From positions 1-37,367 of the forward strand of contig JAJXRJ010000021.1 of NCBI GenBank assembly GCA_021629085.1: a stretch of DNA of 37,367 nt, given 5' to 3'. Of the stretch, positions 1-9,250 are shown one piece after another. The notes under the pieces are model-generated. The model did no database searches and was not told the origin of the DNA. It saw only the letters and a program-made list of their open reading frames with translations. Each line of letters starts with the position of its first letter. The stretch's first letter is position 1. Origin of the DNA: Oscillospiraceae bacterium. GTDB lineage: Bacteria; Bacillota; Clostridia; UMGS1810. The position numbers and the translations under genes are program-made.

Positions 1-8
1 TTTCCACA

Positions 9-53
9 TAAAAATATGCACCTCCAAAAGTGTCTAACTTTTGGGGTGCATAT
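9..53 (-). terminator. Probable rho-independent terminator of the dgt-dnaG-rpoD operon
   Basis: A 16-bp inverted repeat with one bulged base (arms about 14-30 and 38-53, loop TGTCTAA) is followed on the minus strand by ATTTTT. It lies about 70 bases beyond the rpoD stop. No T-run follows on the plus strand. The 54-124 stretch between it and rpoD holds no gene; its only notable feature is a 14-bp perfect palindrome at 97-110. Confidence 0.6.
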
Positions 54-124
54 CATTTGGATGCGCTTTTTCCTTTTATCAATGCTGGGGTTCATAGGTG
101 CCGCGGCACCGCCACAGCCCGTTT

Positions 125-1225
<1,101 letters not shown>

Positions 1226-1249
1226 ATGTGTACTCCTCCTTTCCGGTTC

Positions 1250-2971
1250 TCATTTGTCTTTTTGCAGCTCGTTGATAGCGTTTAAATCGCCCGCTTTTAT
1301 AAGCGCTGCGATTTTCCGCTTTTTTTTCTCGTCTAATATGGTTTTAATATAATCGGTGATCGCTTTTTCGCAATCATCGCATTTGGCGTCAATCGAGAGG
1401 ATTTTGGTCACTTCGCCCGCCTCCTCCTCTAAAAAGGCGGTTTCCACCGCTGCTGCAGTCAGTGGCTGCGCGCTGTCAACCATCAGTTTCAGCAGCTTTT
1501 TGTGGATTTCGCGGTCAAACAGGCTTTCCAACTGTGCTTGATACGCCTTTGCAAAGGATGGCCTGCCAAGAAGCACCGAAAGCAGCAGTTCCTGTGTTTT
1601 TTCCAGCCGGTCGCCGGTCACTGCACCCGCGTAAGGGGCAATGGTGGGAAGCGCGCTGTCTGCTGCGGCTGCGCGGCGTCCGCTCCGGTTCAGCTGCAGA
1701 TAGATGGCCTGCGTGCTCACACCCGTTTTTTGCGACAGCTCGCCAATGACCACGTCGAGCTCCACCTCGTTTTTGATGCTGGCAAGATAGGGCAGAAGCT
1801 CAGTGATATACGCAATTTTATCTGCGCTCTGATTCAGATTATATTTTTCCCCGCAAATCTGCATTAAATACAAAATATCTGTCTTTCTTTTGGACAGGAT
1901 GTGGGAAAACCGGTCTTTGCCGTATTTTTTGATGAATTCATCCGTATCCTTTGCGCCATAGACGTTGATGACCGACGCTTTTATATCCTGCTCGCGCAAA
2001 ATGCCCACCGCGCGTTTGGCGGCGGCAATCCCGGCGTCATCGCTGTCGTAGCAGATGATCACCTCGTGGAAATAGCGCTTTAAAAGCTTTGCCTGGTCGG
2101 CGGTGAGCGAGGTGCCAAGCGACGCGGCCACATTTACAATGCCCGCCTGCATGAGCGAAATGACATCCATATAGCCTTCCACCAGAATAATCTCTTTGGA
2201 TTTGGACTTCCTGGCAATGTTTAGGCCGTACAAATTTTTGCTTTTATTGTAAATTAACGTTTCGGGCGAGTTCAAATACTTCGGGCCGCTGCCCTCTGTG
2301 ATGCGCCGCGCGCCGAAGCCGATGATTTTGTCGTGTACATTAAAAATGGGAAACATCACCCGGCCGCGGAACTTGTCAATATAATCCCCCGTGTCGGTGC
2401 GGATGCTAAGCCCAGCCTCCAAAATGCTGCCCTCTGAATAGCCCAGGCCCAAAAGATGGTCCAAAAGCTGGCGTTTGCCTGCGGGCGAATAGCCCAGCCA
2501 AAAGCGTTTTGCCCACGCGCCGTCCAAGCCGCGCTCTTTTAGATAGGCCACGCCGGCGGCCCCTTCTTTTTTTGCAAGCATGGAAAAGAAAAACTTTGCC
2601 GCCGCAAGGCTTATGGCAAAGAGGGTTTCTTTTTTATCTGCAATCCGCCTTTCTCTCTGGGCGTCCTGCGGGTTGGCCGCGGGCAGCGCAATGTTTGCCC
2701 TTGCCGCAAGCTGCATGACCGCCTCCACAAAGGTGAGGTTTTCATTTTTCATGACAAATGAAATGACCGTGCCGCCCTCGCCGCACCCAAAGCAGTGGAA
2801 AATGCCCTTTTGCGGCGAGACCGAAAAAGAGGGCGTTTTTTCATTGTGGAACGGGCACAGCCCCATATAGCTGCTGCCGCTCCGCTTTAATGCGACGGTT
2901 TGGGAGATGACGTCGACAATGTCGTTTTTTTCAATGACCTCCGAGATGATATATTCCGGGAAAAGAGGCAT
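1250..2971 (-). CDS. dnaG: DNA primase DnaG
   Basis: DnaG makes the RNA primers for replication and works with the replicative helicase at the fork. The 573 residues begin with a CHC2 zinc-binding domain (Cys39, His42, Cys60, Cys63 visible in the first 70 residues). A primase core follows, with the TOPRIM acidic motif LVEGYMDVISL near residues 263-273 and a CYDSDDAG metal-binding stretch near 310. A less conserved C-terminal helicase-interaction region completes the protein, at near the usual length (about 600). It sits between dgt and rpoD. The Shine-Dalgarno at its start (GGTGAT) is weak. The 124-base AT-rich gap upstream has no promoter I trust, so its transcription may come from the operon promoter. 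Confidence 0.97.
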   Translation of the reverse strand: MPLFPEYIISEVIEKNDIVDVISQTVALKRSGSSYMGLCPFHNEKTPSFSVSPQKGIFHCFGCGEGGTVISFVMKNENLTFVEAVMQLAARANIALPAANPQDAQRERRIADKKETLFAISLAAAKFFFSMLAKKEGAAGVAYLKERGLDGAWAKRFWLGYSPAGKRQLLDHLLGLGYSEGSILEAGLSIRTDTGDYIDKFRGRVMFPIFNVHDKIIGFGARRITEGSGPKYLNSPETLIYNKSKNLYGLNIARKSKSKEIILVEGYMDVISLMQAGIVNVAASLGTSLTADQAKLLKRYFHEVIICYDSDDAGIAAAKRAVGILREQDIKASVINVYGAKDTDEFIKKYGKDRFSHILSKRKTDILYLMQICGEKYNLNQSADKIAYITELLPYLASIKNEVELDVVIGELSQKTGVSTQAIYLQLNRSGRRAAAADSALPTIAPYAGAVTGDRLEKTQELLLSVLLGRPSFAKAYQAQLESLFDREIHKKLLKLMVDSAQPLTAAAVETAFLEEEAGEVTKILSIDAKCDDCEKAITDYIKTILDEKKKRKIAALIKAGDLNAINELQKDK

Positions 2972-3095
2972 TTTTTATCACCATGTTTCAAACAGATCCC
3001 AGCATTTGAATCTGCAACTAAAATTCCATATTCGACTTTTTTTATCAAATTCCTTTTTTTTGATGAACAAATTGTGAATACGAACAATCGTAAAT

Positions 3096-4091
3096 TTAAA
3101 AGCTCCAGGTTTTGGGCACAAACAGCTCCTCAAACATGCGCAGCGAATAACTGTCCGTCATGCTGGCAATATAATCGCACACCACCCGGTGCTTGCCGTC
3201 CTGTTCGGCGCGCGCCAAAAATTCCGGCGGGAGTTCATCAATATGCTGTAAGAAGTAGGAGTACAAATGTTCAATCACAAGCTCCACCTTGCTGTCCTGC
3301 TTGGCGGGGCTTGTGTAGACGTGCGCAAACATAAACCTGCGAAGCTCCATCATGGCGTCCCATATGGGCTGCGACATGCCCACTGATTCGGTTTCTTTTG
3401 TAGTGTTAATGAGGTCGGTAATCAGCGTGTTGATGCGCGCCGAGTGCGCATGGCCCAGCGTATCCAGAATGTCTTTTGGAATGTCTTCCGGCGTGAGCAT
3501 GCCCGCGCGGATGGCGTCGTCAATATCGTGGTTTAAATAGGCGATGCGGTCGGCAAATTTGATGACCTGGCCCTCGTAGGTGTCGGCCAGCATGTCGCCG
3601 GTGTGGTTCAAAATGCCGTTTCGAACCTCGTAGGTGAGGTTTAGGCCCGCGCCGCCCTTTTCCAGCACATCCACCACCCTCAGGCTCTGCCGGTAATGCT
3701 GGAACCCGTCGGGCGAGAGCTCGTCCAGCATCCGCTCGCCGGTGTGGCCAAAGGGGGTATGTCCCAAATCGTGGCCTAAGCTGATTGCCTCGGTGAGGTC
3801 CTGATTTAAACGCAGCGCTTTAGAGATGGTTGCGGCAATCTGCGACACCTCCAGCGTATGGGTGAGCCGCGTGCGGTAGTGGTCGTTGTCGGGCGCAATA
3901 AACACCTGCGCCTTGTGCTTTAAGCGGCGGAATGCCTTGGAATGCACAATGCGGTCGCGGTCGCGCGCAAAATCCGTGCGGATTTCACACGGCGTTTCTT
4001 GGCGCTGCCTGCCCCGGCTTTGGCCAGACAGGCAGGCGTGCTTCCACAAAATTTGTTTTTCAAGTGCTTCGTTCTCCGTCCGTATGCTCAA
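3096..4091 (-). CDS. dgt: Deoxyguanosinetriphosphate triphosphohydrolase-like protein
   Basis: This is an HD-domain nucleotide triphosphohydrolase. Family members remove triphosphate from dGTP or other dNTPs and so adjust replication pools. The metal-binding HD signature is intact: His78 (in RLTHTLEVSQIA), His107-Asp108 and the following LGHTPFGHTGE (His111, His116). The 331 residues fit the short Firmicutes Dgt-like class. The start is a TTG at 4091, with GAGGTG 8 bases upstream. Its stop precedes dnaG by 124 bases and the oxidoreductase upstream ends only 7 bases before it. The dgt-dnaG-rpoD order is common in Clostridia. Substrate choice among dNTPs cannot be read from sequence. Confidence 0.92.
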   Translation of the reverse strand: MSIRTENEALEKQILWKHACLSGQSRGRQRQETPCEIRTDFARDRDRIVHSKAFRRLKHKAQVFIAPDNDHYRTRLTHTLEVSQIAATISKALRLNQDLTEAISLGHDLGHTPFGHTGERMLDELSPDGFQHYRQSLRVVDVLEKGGAGLNLTYEVRNGILNHTGDMLADTYEGQVIKFADRIAYLNHDIDDAIRAGMLTPEDIPKDILDTLGHAHSARINTLITDLINTTKETESVGMSQPIWDAMMELRRFMFAHVYTSPAKQDSKVELVIEHLYSYFLQHIDELPPEFLARAEQDGKHRVVCDYIASMTDSYSLRMFEELFVPKTWSF

Positions 4092-4098
4092 AAATGCG

Positions 4099-4674
4099 TC
4101 ACCTCAGCTCTTCTAAAATGCGGTTGGCCAAAAGCCCCGCGCGGGAGATGGCGTTTTTATCCTCCCATGCGGGTTTTTGTGCGGCCACGCCAAAGTGCCC
4201 TGCGCCAAACTGTGCGCTGGAGCTGCCTAAAATGGTCATGCCGTCCACCAGCATGCAGTCGTGAATGGCACGGATTGTGGCCTCTTGCCCGCCAAACAGA
4301 GAGCCGCCGCACACCAGGGCCGCGCCAAGTTTTCCCACCAGGCCTTTTTTTGCGCGCAGTGCGCGCGTCTTGTCAAAAAAGCACTTGAGCTGGGCGCTCA
4401 TGGAGCCAAAATACACCGGGCTTCCAAACAGCACCGCGTCGCATGCAGTTAAATCCTCCAGCAAATCAAAAAGCGGCGTATCCTGATAGCAGCTCTGGTT
4501 GCAGGGGGAAGAGCAGTTTACGCAAAAAGGCGTTTTGCACGCCAAAATCAGTTCCTGTAAATGCACCAGGCGTGTGTTTGCACCGGCCGCCTCCAGCGTA
4601 TCCAAAACCGTATTTAACAAAAACACGGTATTGCCGTTTTTATCCGGGCTCCCGTTTAATGCAATGATATTCAT
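4099..4674 (-). CDS. NAD(P)H-dependent FMN oxidoreductase / iron-sulfur flavoprotein-like
   Basis: This flavodoxin-fold protein of 191 residues belongs to the NADPH-dependent FMN reductase superfamily. The N-terminal strand and phosphate-binding loop MNIIALNGSPDKNGNT (GSPxxxGNT) bind FMN, and FGSPVYFGSMSAQLKCFFD is the second conserved block. A cysteine cluster at residues 46, 51, 54, 58 and 62 is spaced somewhat like the compact 4Fe-4S motif of archaeal and clostridial iron-sulfur flavoproteins, so it may carry a cluster as well as FMN. Substrate is unknown. It is first in the run leading to dgt-dnaG-rpoD (7 bases to dgt) and has a good AAAGGA ribosome site. The domain assignment is firm; the electron partner is not. 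Confidence 0.8.
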   Translation of the reverse strand: MNIIALNGSPDKNGNTVFLLNTVLDTLEAAGANTRLVHLQELILACKTPFCVNCSSPCNQSCYQDTPLFDLLEDLTACDAVLFGSPVYFGSMSAQLKCFFDKTRALRAKKGLVGKLGAALVCGGSLFGGQEATIRAIHDCMLVDGMTILGSSSAQFGAGHFGVAAQKPAWEDKNAISRAGLLANRILEELR

Positions 4675-4694
4675 AAAACCATTCCTTTCAATAT

Positions 4695-4724
4695 ATTATA
4701 TAGAATACCACGAAAATGCAAAAA
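4695..4724 (-). promoter_or_regulatory. Candidate sigma-A promoter for the oxidoreductase-dgt-dnaG-rpoD operon
   Basis: On the minus strand a perfect TATAAT -10 (complement of 4695-4700) lies upstream of the oxidoreductase start. The -35 is imperfect: TTGCAT with a 15-base spacer, or TTTTTG with 18. No terminator separates it from bofA upstream, so read-through is possible. Confidence 0.45.
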
Positions 4725-4742
4725 TTCCTTTATTTCGCACAA

Positions 4743-5012
4743 TCAGAAAAAAATCTGCAGCAATAGAATGAGGCAGAGCCCCGGAATGCCAAGCCCGCCG
4801 ACAACGAGCGCCGTGATGGGATTTGCGCCGACATAAATGCCTGTAAAGCCCGAAAGTGCATTGATGAGAAGCAGCAGTATTAAACCAATAAAACTGTTTA
4901 AAATAAGCTTTAGGAACAGCTTTAACGGCTTAAAAAAGATTTTTGTGACAACAAACAGCAGCAAGATGCCCAAAATATAGCCAACCGCGCCCGCAAACTG
5001 CACCTGCGTCAT
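4743..5012 (-). CDS. bofA: BofA family sporulation protein (pro-sigma-K processing inhibitor)
   Basis: BofA is a small mother-cell membrane protein. In Bacillus it holds the SpoIVFB protease inactive, delaying pro-sigma-K processing until the forespore signals. The 89 residues match the family length (87 in B. subtilis). Two hydrophobic segments are visible, about 11-22 and 41-53 (GLILLLLINALSG), then the conserved C-terminal part (NPITALVVGGLGIPGLCLILLLQ). The start at 5012 was chosen because AGAGGGGG lies just upstream; in-frame codons continue upstream to 5168 but lack a ribosome site and run into the divergent promoter region. It shows that the organism sporulates. It is not beside recR, its frequent neighbour. 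Confidence 0.85.
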   Translation of the reverse strand: MTQVQFAGAVGYILGILLLFVVTKIFFKPLKLFLKLILNSFIGLILLLLINALSGFTGIYVGANPITALVVGGLGIPGLCLILLLQIFF

Positions 5013-5053
5013 GTGGATACCCCCTCTTTTTAAGAACTTTGTCCGTTTGTAGC

Positions 5054-5082
5054 AGTATATTTTTTTTACGCATCTATTATGA
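5054..5082 (-). promoter_or_regulatory. Possible sigma-E (mother-cell) promoter for bofA
   Basis: On the minus strand TCATAAT (complement of 5076-5082) fits the sigma-E -35 consensus, and 14 bases later AATATACT (complement of 5054-5061) matches CATACANT at 5 of 7 defined positions. BofA is a sigma-E product in Bacillus. The match is suggestive only. Confidence 0.3.
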
Positions 5083-5089
5083 CAGGTTT

Positions 5090-5118
5090 TGGACAAATCG
5101 GGAAATGTGTGGTAAACT
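5090..5118 (+). promoter_or_regulatory. Sigma-A-type promoter for udp
   Basis: TGGACA at 5090-5095, 17 bases, then TAAACT at 5113-5118, about 30 bases before the udp start. The -35 differs from consensus at one base and the -10 matches at four. It is back-to-back with the bofA promoter region. Confidence 0.55.
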
Positions 5119-5145
5119 ATAAATAAAGAAAGGATGGATGCATGT

Positions 5146-5934
5146 ATGGCATTGCTCTCTGGCGACAAACAGTTTCATTTGCAAATAAAACAGGGGGACG
5201 TGGGGCACTACGTCATTCTGCCCGGCGACCCCGGCCGGGTGTCCAAAATTGCGGCGCACTTAGAAAACGCAAAGCAGGTGGCGCAAAACCGCGAGTACAA
5301 CATTTACACTGGATATTTAGACGGCGAAATGGTGAGCGTGTGCTCCACCGGCATTGGCGGGCCGTCCGCGGCCATTGCGGTAGAGGAGCTTGTAAAATGC
5401 GGCTGCCACACGTTTATCCGGGTGGGAACAAGCGGCGGGATCCATTTGGATGTGGCGGGCGGCGACCTCATACTGCCGTCTGCGGCAGTGCGCGGCGACG
5501 GCACCAGTAAGGAATACCTGCCGCCTGATTACCCGGCGGCGGCGGACTTTTCGGTGCTGTGCGCGCTAAAGGAAAGCGCGGATAAGCTTTGCCCCGGCGG
5601 GGAGGGGAACGCCTGCCATGTGGGGGTTGTACAGAGCAAGGATTCCTTTTACGGCGAAACCAACCCGGAAACCATGCCGGTGTCGGACTACCTGCTGCGC
5701 CGGTGGGAGGCATATGTAAAGTGCGGCTGCCTCACCTCTGAGATGGAGTGCGCCACCCTCTTTTCGGTTGCCATTGCAAGGGGCGTGCGCGCAGGCGCAG
5801 TGATTACCGCTCTGTGGAATGTGGAGCGCACCAAGCAGGGCCTGGACGACACAGTGTGCATGGACAGCACCCGCGCGATCAAGTGTGCGGTGGACGCCAT
5901 CCGCCTGCTCATGAAAAAGGATAAAAATTGCTAG
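5146..5934 (+). CDS. udp: Uridine phosphorylase (NP-I family nucleoside phosphorylase)
   Basis: It cleaves uridine with phosphate to uracil and ribose-1-phosphate (pyrimidine salvage, cytosol). The 262 residues carry the NP-I hallmarks: the phosphate-binding VILPGDPGRV near the N terminus, CSTGIGGPSAAIAVEEL, the RVGTSGGI loop, and MECATLFSVA, whose Glu contacts the ribose. These blocks resemble E. coli Udp closely. I chose ATG 5146 because AAAGGATGG lies upstream at workable spacing; an in-frame ATG at 5134 sits directly on that site. It is followed by a mannosidase gene 100 bases on and may share a transcript. A purine-preferring phosphorylase is the main alternative, but the sequence blocks favour Udp. 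Confidence 0.88.
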   Translation: MALLSGDKQFHLQIKQGDVGHYVILPGDPGRVSKIAAHLENAKQVAQNREYNIYTGYLDGEMVSVCSTGIGGPSAAIAVEELVKCGCHTFIRVGTSGGIHLDVAGGDLILPSAAVRGDGTSKEYLPPDYPAAADFSVLCALKESADKLCPGGEGNACHVGVVQSKDSFYGETNPETMPVSDYLLRRWEAYVKCGCLTSEMECATLFSVAIARGVRAGAVITALWNVERTKQGLDDTVCMDSTRAIKCAVDAIRLLMKKDKNC

Positions 5935-5962
5935 AATTTTCATAAATTTTGATAGCATTTTT

Positions 5963-6002
5963 GCCGCCCGTGTGATACACTTTAAGACAAATCCCGGGCG
6001 GC
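5963..6002. other. 8-bp inverted repeat in the udp-mannosidase gap
   Basis: GCCGCCCG at 5963-5970 and CGGGCGGC at 5995-6002 are separated by 24 bases. No T-run follows, so it is not a terminator. The enclosed bases include TGATAC, which could be a weak -10 paired with TTGATA at 5949-5954. It may be a transcript hairpin or an operator. Confidence 0.4.
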
Positions 6003-6034
6003 AGATTTGCGCCCGGCAAAAGGAGAGAATCAAG

Positions 6035-8458
6035 ATGCGGCTTGTAAAAAAACTGACTGACTGGACCATGGAATTTATGGAGTTTGGCAAGCTTTCGTGC
6101 ACGGCGCCCTGCTCCATGTACAGCGTGCTGCTTGCGCACGGCAAGATAGACGACCCGTTTTACCGCGACAACGAATATGCGGCCACGGCGCTTTCCAACG
6201 AGGACTGTGACTTTTCGTGCCGGTTTGACGTGGGTGCAGATATGCTGCAAAAAGAGCATGTGGCGCTTGTGTTCCACGGGCTGGACACGCTGTGCGGCAT
6301 CCGGTTAAACGGCGAAACAATCGGTGCGGCCGACAACATGCACCGCACCTGGACGTTTGACGTCAAGCCCCTTTTGCGGGAGACGGGAAACGAGCTTTTG
6401 CTGCACTTTGCGTCGCCCACCGCCTATATCCGCAAGCAGCAGCAGCGAAAAAAGACCTATGGCACCGATAACTGCATGGATGGCTTCTTACATATCCGCA
6501 AGGCCCACTGCATGTTTGGGTGGGACTGGGGCCCCAAGCTTCCCGACATGGGCATTTTCCGCGATGTGGAGGTTTTGGCCTATGATGTAAAAATTGAGGA
6601 TTTTGCCATTTCGCAAATCCACAAGGACGGCAAGGTGACCCTTCTGGCAAAGCTTTCGGCGTCCGGGGGGGACAGCGCCGCGTTTTGTGTCACTTCGCCG
6701 GACGGAAGGGAGCATTGCGTGCCGTTTGACAAGCACGGCAGGGCAGAGATAGGACTTTCAAACCCTGCGCTTTGGTGGCCCAACGGCTATGGGGACCAGC
6801 CGCTCTATCAGGCGCGGGCCGAGCTGTATGCGGGCGGTATGTTAGAAGACGTGCAGAAAAAATCCATTGGGCTCCGCACGCTTACGGTGAGCACAGCGTA
6901 TGACGAATACGGCGAGGAATTTTGCTTTGTGGTAAACGGCGTCAAGCTGTTTGCCATGGGCGCCGACTATATCCCTGAGGACAGCCTTTTGCCCCGCTGT
7001 TCGCAAGAACGCACCAGCCAGCTTTTAAACGATTGCGTAAAGGCCAATTTCAACTGCATCCGCGTTTGGGGCGGCGGGCACTACCCAAGCGACGGTTTCT
7101 TTGATTTATGCGATTCGCTCGGCCTCATTGTATGGATGGATTTTATGGTTGCCTGCGGCAAGATAGACTTGTCCAAACGCATGGAGGAAACCATGGTAAA
7201 CGAGTTTTCCGACAACATCCGGCGCATCCGGCACCACGCGTCGCTGGGGCTTTTTTGCGGCAACAACGAGGTGGAGGAAAGCTATATTTATTCTTCCCAC
7301 AAAGACAGCTTGAAATTAAAAACCGACTATGTGCGGCTGTATGAGCAGATTTTGCCCGATTTGTGCGAGGAGCTTGCGCCCGACGTCTTTTACTGGCCGT
7401 CGTCGCCGTCGTCCGGCGCTGCGTTTGACGACACCTGGGCGGAAAACCGGGGCGATTCGCACTATTGGGGCGCATGGCACAAAAATATGCCGTTTGAATC
7501 CTACCGCGACCACTACTTCCGGTTTTGCTCCGAATTTGGGTTTGAGTCGTTCCCCTGCCAAAAAACGGTGAACAGCTTTGCAGAGCCCAAGGATTTAAAC
7601 GTATTTTCCAAGGTGATGGACAGCCATCAGAAGTGCCGGGGCGGCAATGTGAAAATTTTAAATTATGCCGCGGACAAATACCTTTACGCCAAGGACTTTT
7701 CCAGCCTGCTGTATGTGTCGCAGCTCTTGCAGGCAGATGCCATCCGCTATGGCGTGGAGCATTTCCGGCGGTTCCGGGGCCGGTGCATGGGAGCGATCTA
7801 CTGGCAGCTGAACGACTGCTGGCCCACTGCCTCCTGGTCGTCTGTAGACTACTTCGGGCGGTGGAAGGCCCTGCACTACTATGCAAAGCAATTCTTTGCG
7901 CCGGTGCTGCTCTCCGCGCATGAAAAGGCGCTGCATGTATCGTTTAACGTGGCCAACGAAACGCGGGAGGCGTTTTTGGGCAGGGTGGAAATTGTGGTAA
8001 AAGACGTGCATTTTAATGAGATGAACGCCTGGCGTACAGACGTCAGCGTGCCGCCGCTCTCCTCCAAAGACATGCTGGACATCGACTTTTCTGTGTGGAT
8101 GGACGGGCATCTGGATACGCGCTTTGTGGAATACCGGCTGTTTGACCGCGCGGGCAATTTGCGTTCCTGCCGTGCGCTGCTGTTTGAAAAACCACGGTTT
8201 TTTACATTTTTGCCGCCCAACATCTCGGTGCGCGCCCAGGAAGAGGGGGACGAAATTGCGTTTTATGTGTCGGCTGACGCGCTTGCAAAGGGGGTTGCGC
8301 TGGACTTTTTGCATCACGATATTGTGCTTTCTGACAACTTTATCGACCTGACGGGCAAGGAGGAACGGCGCATTGCCGCAGCCAAGGCAGACGGCGTTTC
8401 GGCCAAAGCGCTGCTGGACGATTTAACGGTGCAAAGCGTGTATGACATTGCAAATTAA
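6035..8458 (+). CDS. Glycoside hydrolase family 2 beta-mannosidase
   Basis: This retaining exo-beta-mannosidase removes terminal beta-linked mannose from manno-oligosaccharides or N-glycan cores. The 807 residues have the GH2 layout: N-terminal jelly-roll sugar-binding domain (about 10-190, with GWDWGPKLPDMG typical of the mannosidase subfamily), an immunoglobulin-like domain (about 190-295), and a TIM barrel (about 300-660). The predicted acid/base is Glu412 in FCGNNEVEES and the nucleophile is Glu500 in FCSEFGFES. C-terminal beta domains follow. There is no signal peptide, so it is cytosolic and would act on imported oligosaccharides. ATG 6035 follows AAAGGAGAG. The length is normal for the family. 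No transporter for its substrate is in the window. Confidence 0.9.
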   Translation: MRLVKKLTDWTMEFMEFGKLSCTAPCSMYSVLLAHGKIDDPFYRDNEYAATALSNEDCDFSCRFDVGADMLQKEHVALVFHGLDTLCGIRLNGETIGAADNMHRTWTFDVKPLLRETGNELLLHFASPTAYIRKQQQRKKTYGTDNCMDGFLHIRKAHCMFGWDWGPKLPDMGIFRDVEVLAYDVKIEDFAISQIHKDGKVTLLAKLSASGGDSAAFCVTSPDGREHCVPFDKHGRAEIGLSNPALWWPNGYGDQPLYQARAELYAGGMLEDVQKKSIGLRTLTVSTAYDEYGEEFCFVVNGVKLFAMGADYIPEDSLLPRCSQERTSQLLNDCVKANFNCIRVWGGGHYPSDGFFDLCDSLGLIVWMDFMVACGKIDLSKRMEETMVNEFSDNIRRIRHHASLGLFCGNNEVEESYIYSSHKDSLKLKTDYVRLYEQILPDLCEELAPDVFYWPSSPSSGAAFDDTWAENRGDSHYWGAWHKNMPFESYRDHYFRFCSEFGFESFPCQKTVNSFAEPKDLNVFSKVMDSHQKCRGGNVKILNYAADKYLYAKDFSSLLYVSQLLQADAIRYGVEHFRRFRGRCMGAIYWQLNDCWPTASWSSVDYFGRWKALHYYAKQFFAPVLLSAHEKALHVSFNVANETREAFLGRVEIVVKDVHFNEMNAWRTDVSVPPLSSKDMLDIDFSVWMDGHLDTRFVEYRLFDRAGNLRSCRALLFEKPRFFTFLPPNISVRAQEEGDEIAFYVSADALAKGVALDFLHHDIVLSDNFIDLTGKEERRIAAAKADGVSAKALLDDLTVQSVYDIAN

Positions 8459-8470
8459 GGAGGGGGTGCC

Positions 8471-8953
8471 ATGGAGCGCCATCCGTTCCCCGCGGTGTGG
8501 GATCAAAACAGCCGCATTTTGATTTTGGGCAGCTTCCCTTCGGTGAAATCCCGCGAAGCAAACTTTTATTACGGGCATCCCAAAAACCGGTTTTGGCAGG
8601 TGCTGTCCGGGCTGTTTGGCTGTGGGACGCCGGGCACCATCCCCGAAAAGCGCGCGCTTTTGTCGGCGTATGGCATTGCGCTGTGGGATGTTTTGGCGGC
8701 GTGCGAAATCACCGGCTCGTCCGATGCATCCATCAAACGCCCGGTGCCCAACGACCTTGCGGCCTATTTTGCAAAGTTCCCGGTGCGCGCGGTGTTTCTA
8801 AACGGCGCCACAGCGCACCGGCTGTATGTGCGCTATGCGTGTTTGCCAGAGCAAGTCCCCGCAATAAGGCTCCCTTCCACCAGCCCTGCCAACGCGCAGT
8901 TTTCACTTCCAAAGCTAATGGATGCGTGGAAGGTGGTTTTAGACTATGTATAA
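8471..8953 (+). CDS. DNA-deoxyinosine glycosylase (UDG superfamily family 6-like)
   Basis: This base-excision repair enzyme is expected to remove hypoxanthine, and perhaps uracil in mismatches, from DNA. The 160 residues have the small Mug/HDG-type fold: the active-site block ILILGSFPSVKSREANFYY (about 17-35) with the following GHPKNRFW, then GIALWDVLAAC, and the late motif LPSTSPANAQFS. These blocks are characteristic of the hypoxanthine-DNA glycosylase family. The gene starts 12 bases after the mannosidase stop with AAGGAGGGGG before the ATG, so the two are co-transcribed although functionally unrelated. A convergent terminator follows immediately. Exact substrate range is inferred from family only. 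Confidence 0.82.
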   Translation: MERHPFPAVWDQNSRILILGSFPSVKSREANFYYGHPKNRFWQVLSGLFGCGTPGTIPEKRALLSAYGIALWDVLAACEITGSSDASIKRPVPNDLAAYFAKFPVRAVFLNGATAHRLYVRYACLPEQVPAIRLPSTSPANAQFSLPKLMDAWKVVLDYV

Positions 8954-8985
8954 AGCGGGGGCGCGAAAAACGCGCCCCCGCTTTT
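8953..8985. terminator. Strong bidirectional terminator between the glycosylase and coat genes
   Basis: A perfect 13-bp GC-rich stem (8953-8965 with 8971-8983, loop AAAAA) ends in TTTT on the plus strand, with an A-run on the other side that serves the minus strand. It separates two convergent transcripts and overlaps the glycosylase stop codon. Confidence 0.8.
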
Positions 8986-8989
8986 GCAG

Positions 8990-9238
8990 TTAGCAGCCGG
9001 ATGCAAACTGCTGTTTGGTCTGGTCCAGCTTTTGCTGCTGGGCCTGTTCGGGCGCATACCAGCCCTTTTCCGACATTTTGGTATAAATCTCATTCTGCAT
9101 TTTTAAGGTGTCGTTTAAGGCGCAGTCAAATGCGCTGTGCACGTTTTGCGTGCTGGACTCGATACTGCCGTGCAAATACAAATCGCACGCGCCCTTTACC
9201 TGGAGCAGAATGTCTTCCATCAGGGTTTTATCTTCCAT
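8990..9238 (-). CDS. Small CotF-type spore coat protein
   Basis: An 82-residue, largely helical protein resembling the CotF-family coat proteins of clostridia: MEDKTLMEDILLQVKGACDL, then VHSAFDCALNDTLKMQNEIYTKMSEKGWY, and a glutamine-rich tail ending QQFASGC. The NEIYTKMSEKGWYAPE stretch is the most family-like. It would be deposited on the spore surface late in sporulation. It lies 12 bases after the partner gene on the same strand and has a strong AAGGAGG site. The Cys at the very end could support cross-linking (inference). Function is by family resemblance only. Confidence 0.7.
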   Translation of the reverse strand: MEDKTLMEDILLQVKGACDLYLHGSIESSTQNVHSAFDCALNDTLKMQNEIYTKMSEKGWYAPEQAQQQKLDQTKQQFASGC

Positions 9239-9250
9239 GGGGGTTCCTCC

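Noticed and set aside
97..110. 14-bp perfect palindrome GGTGCCGCGGCACC downstream of rpoD
   Set aside because: Short, not followed by a T-run and without a matching copy that I could find; too little to call an operator or terminator.
7143..8317. Long minus-strand open frames (up to 247 codons) opposite the mannosidase
   Set aside because: Shadow frames of a GC-rich gene: Arg/Pro/Ser-rich translations, no ribosome sites, while the plus-strand frame has a complete GH2 protein with both catalytic glutamates.
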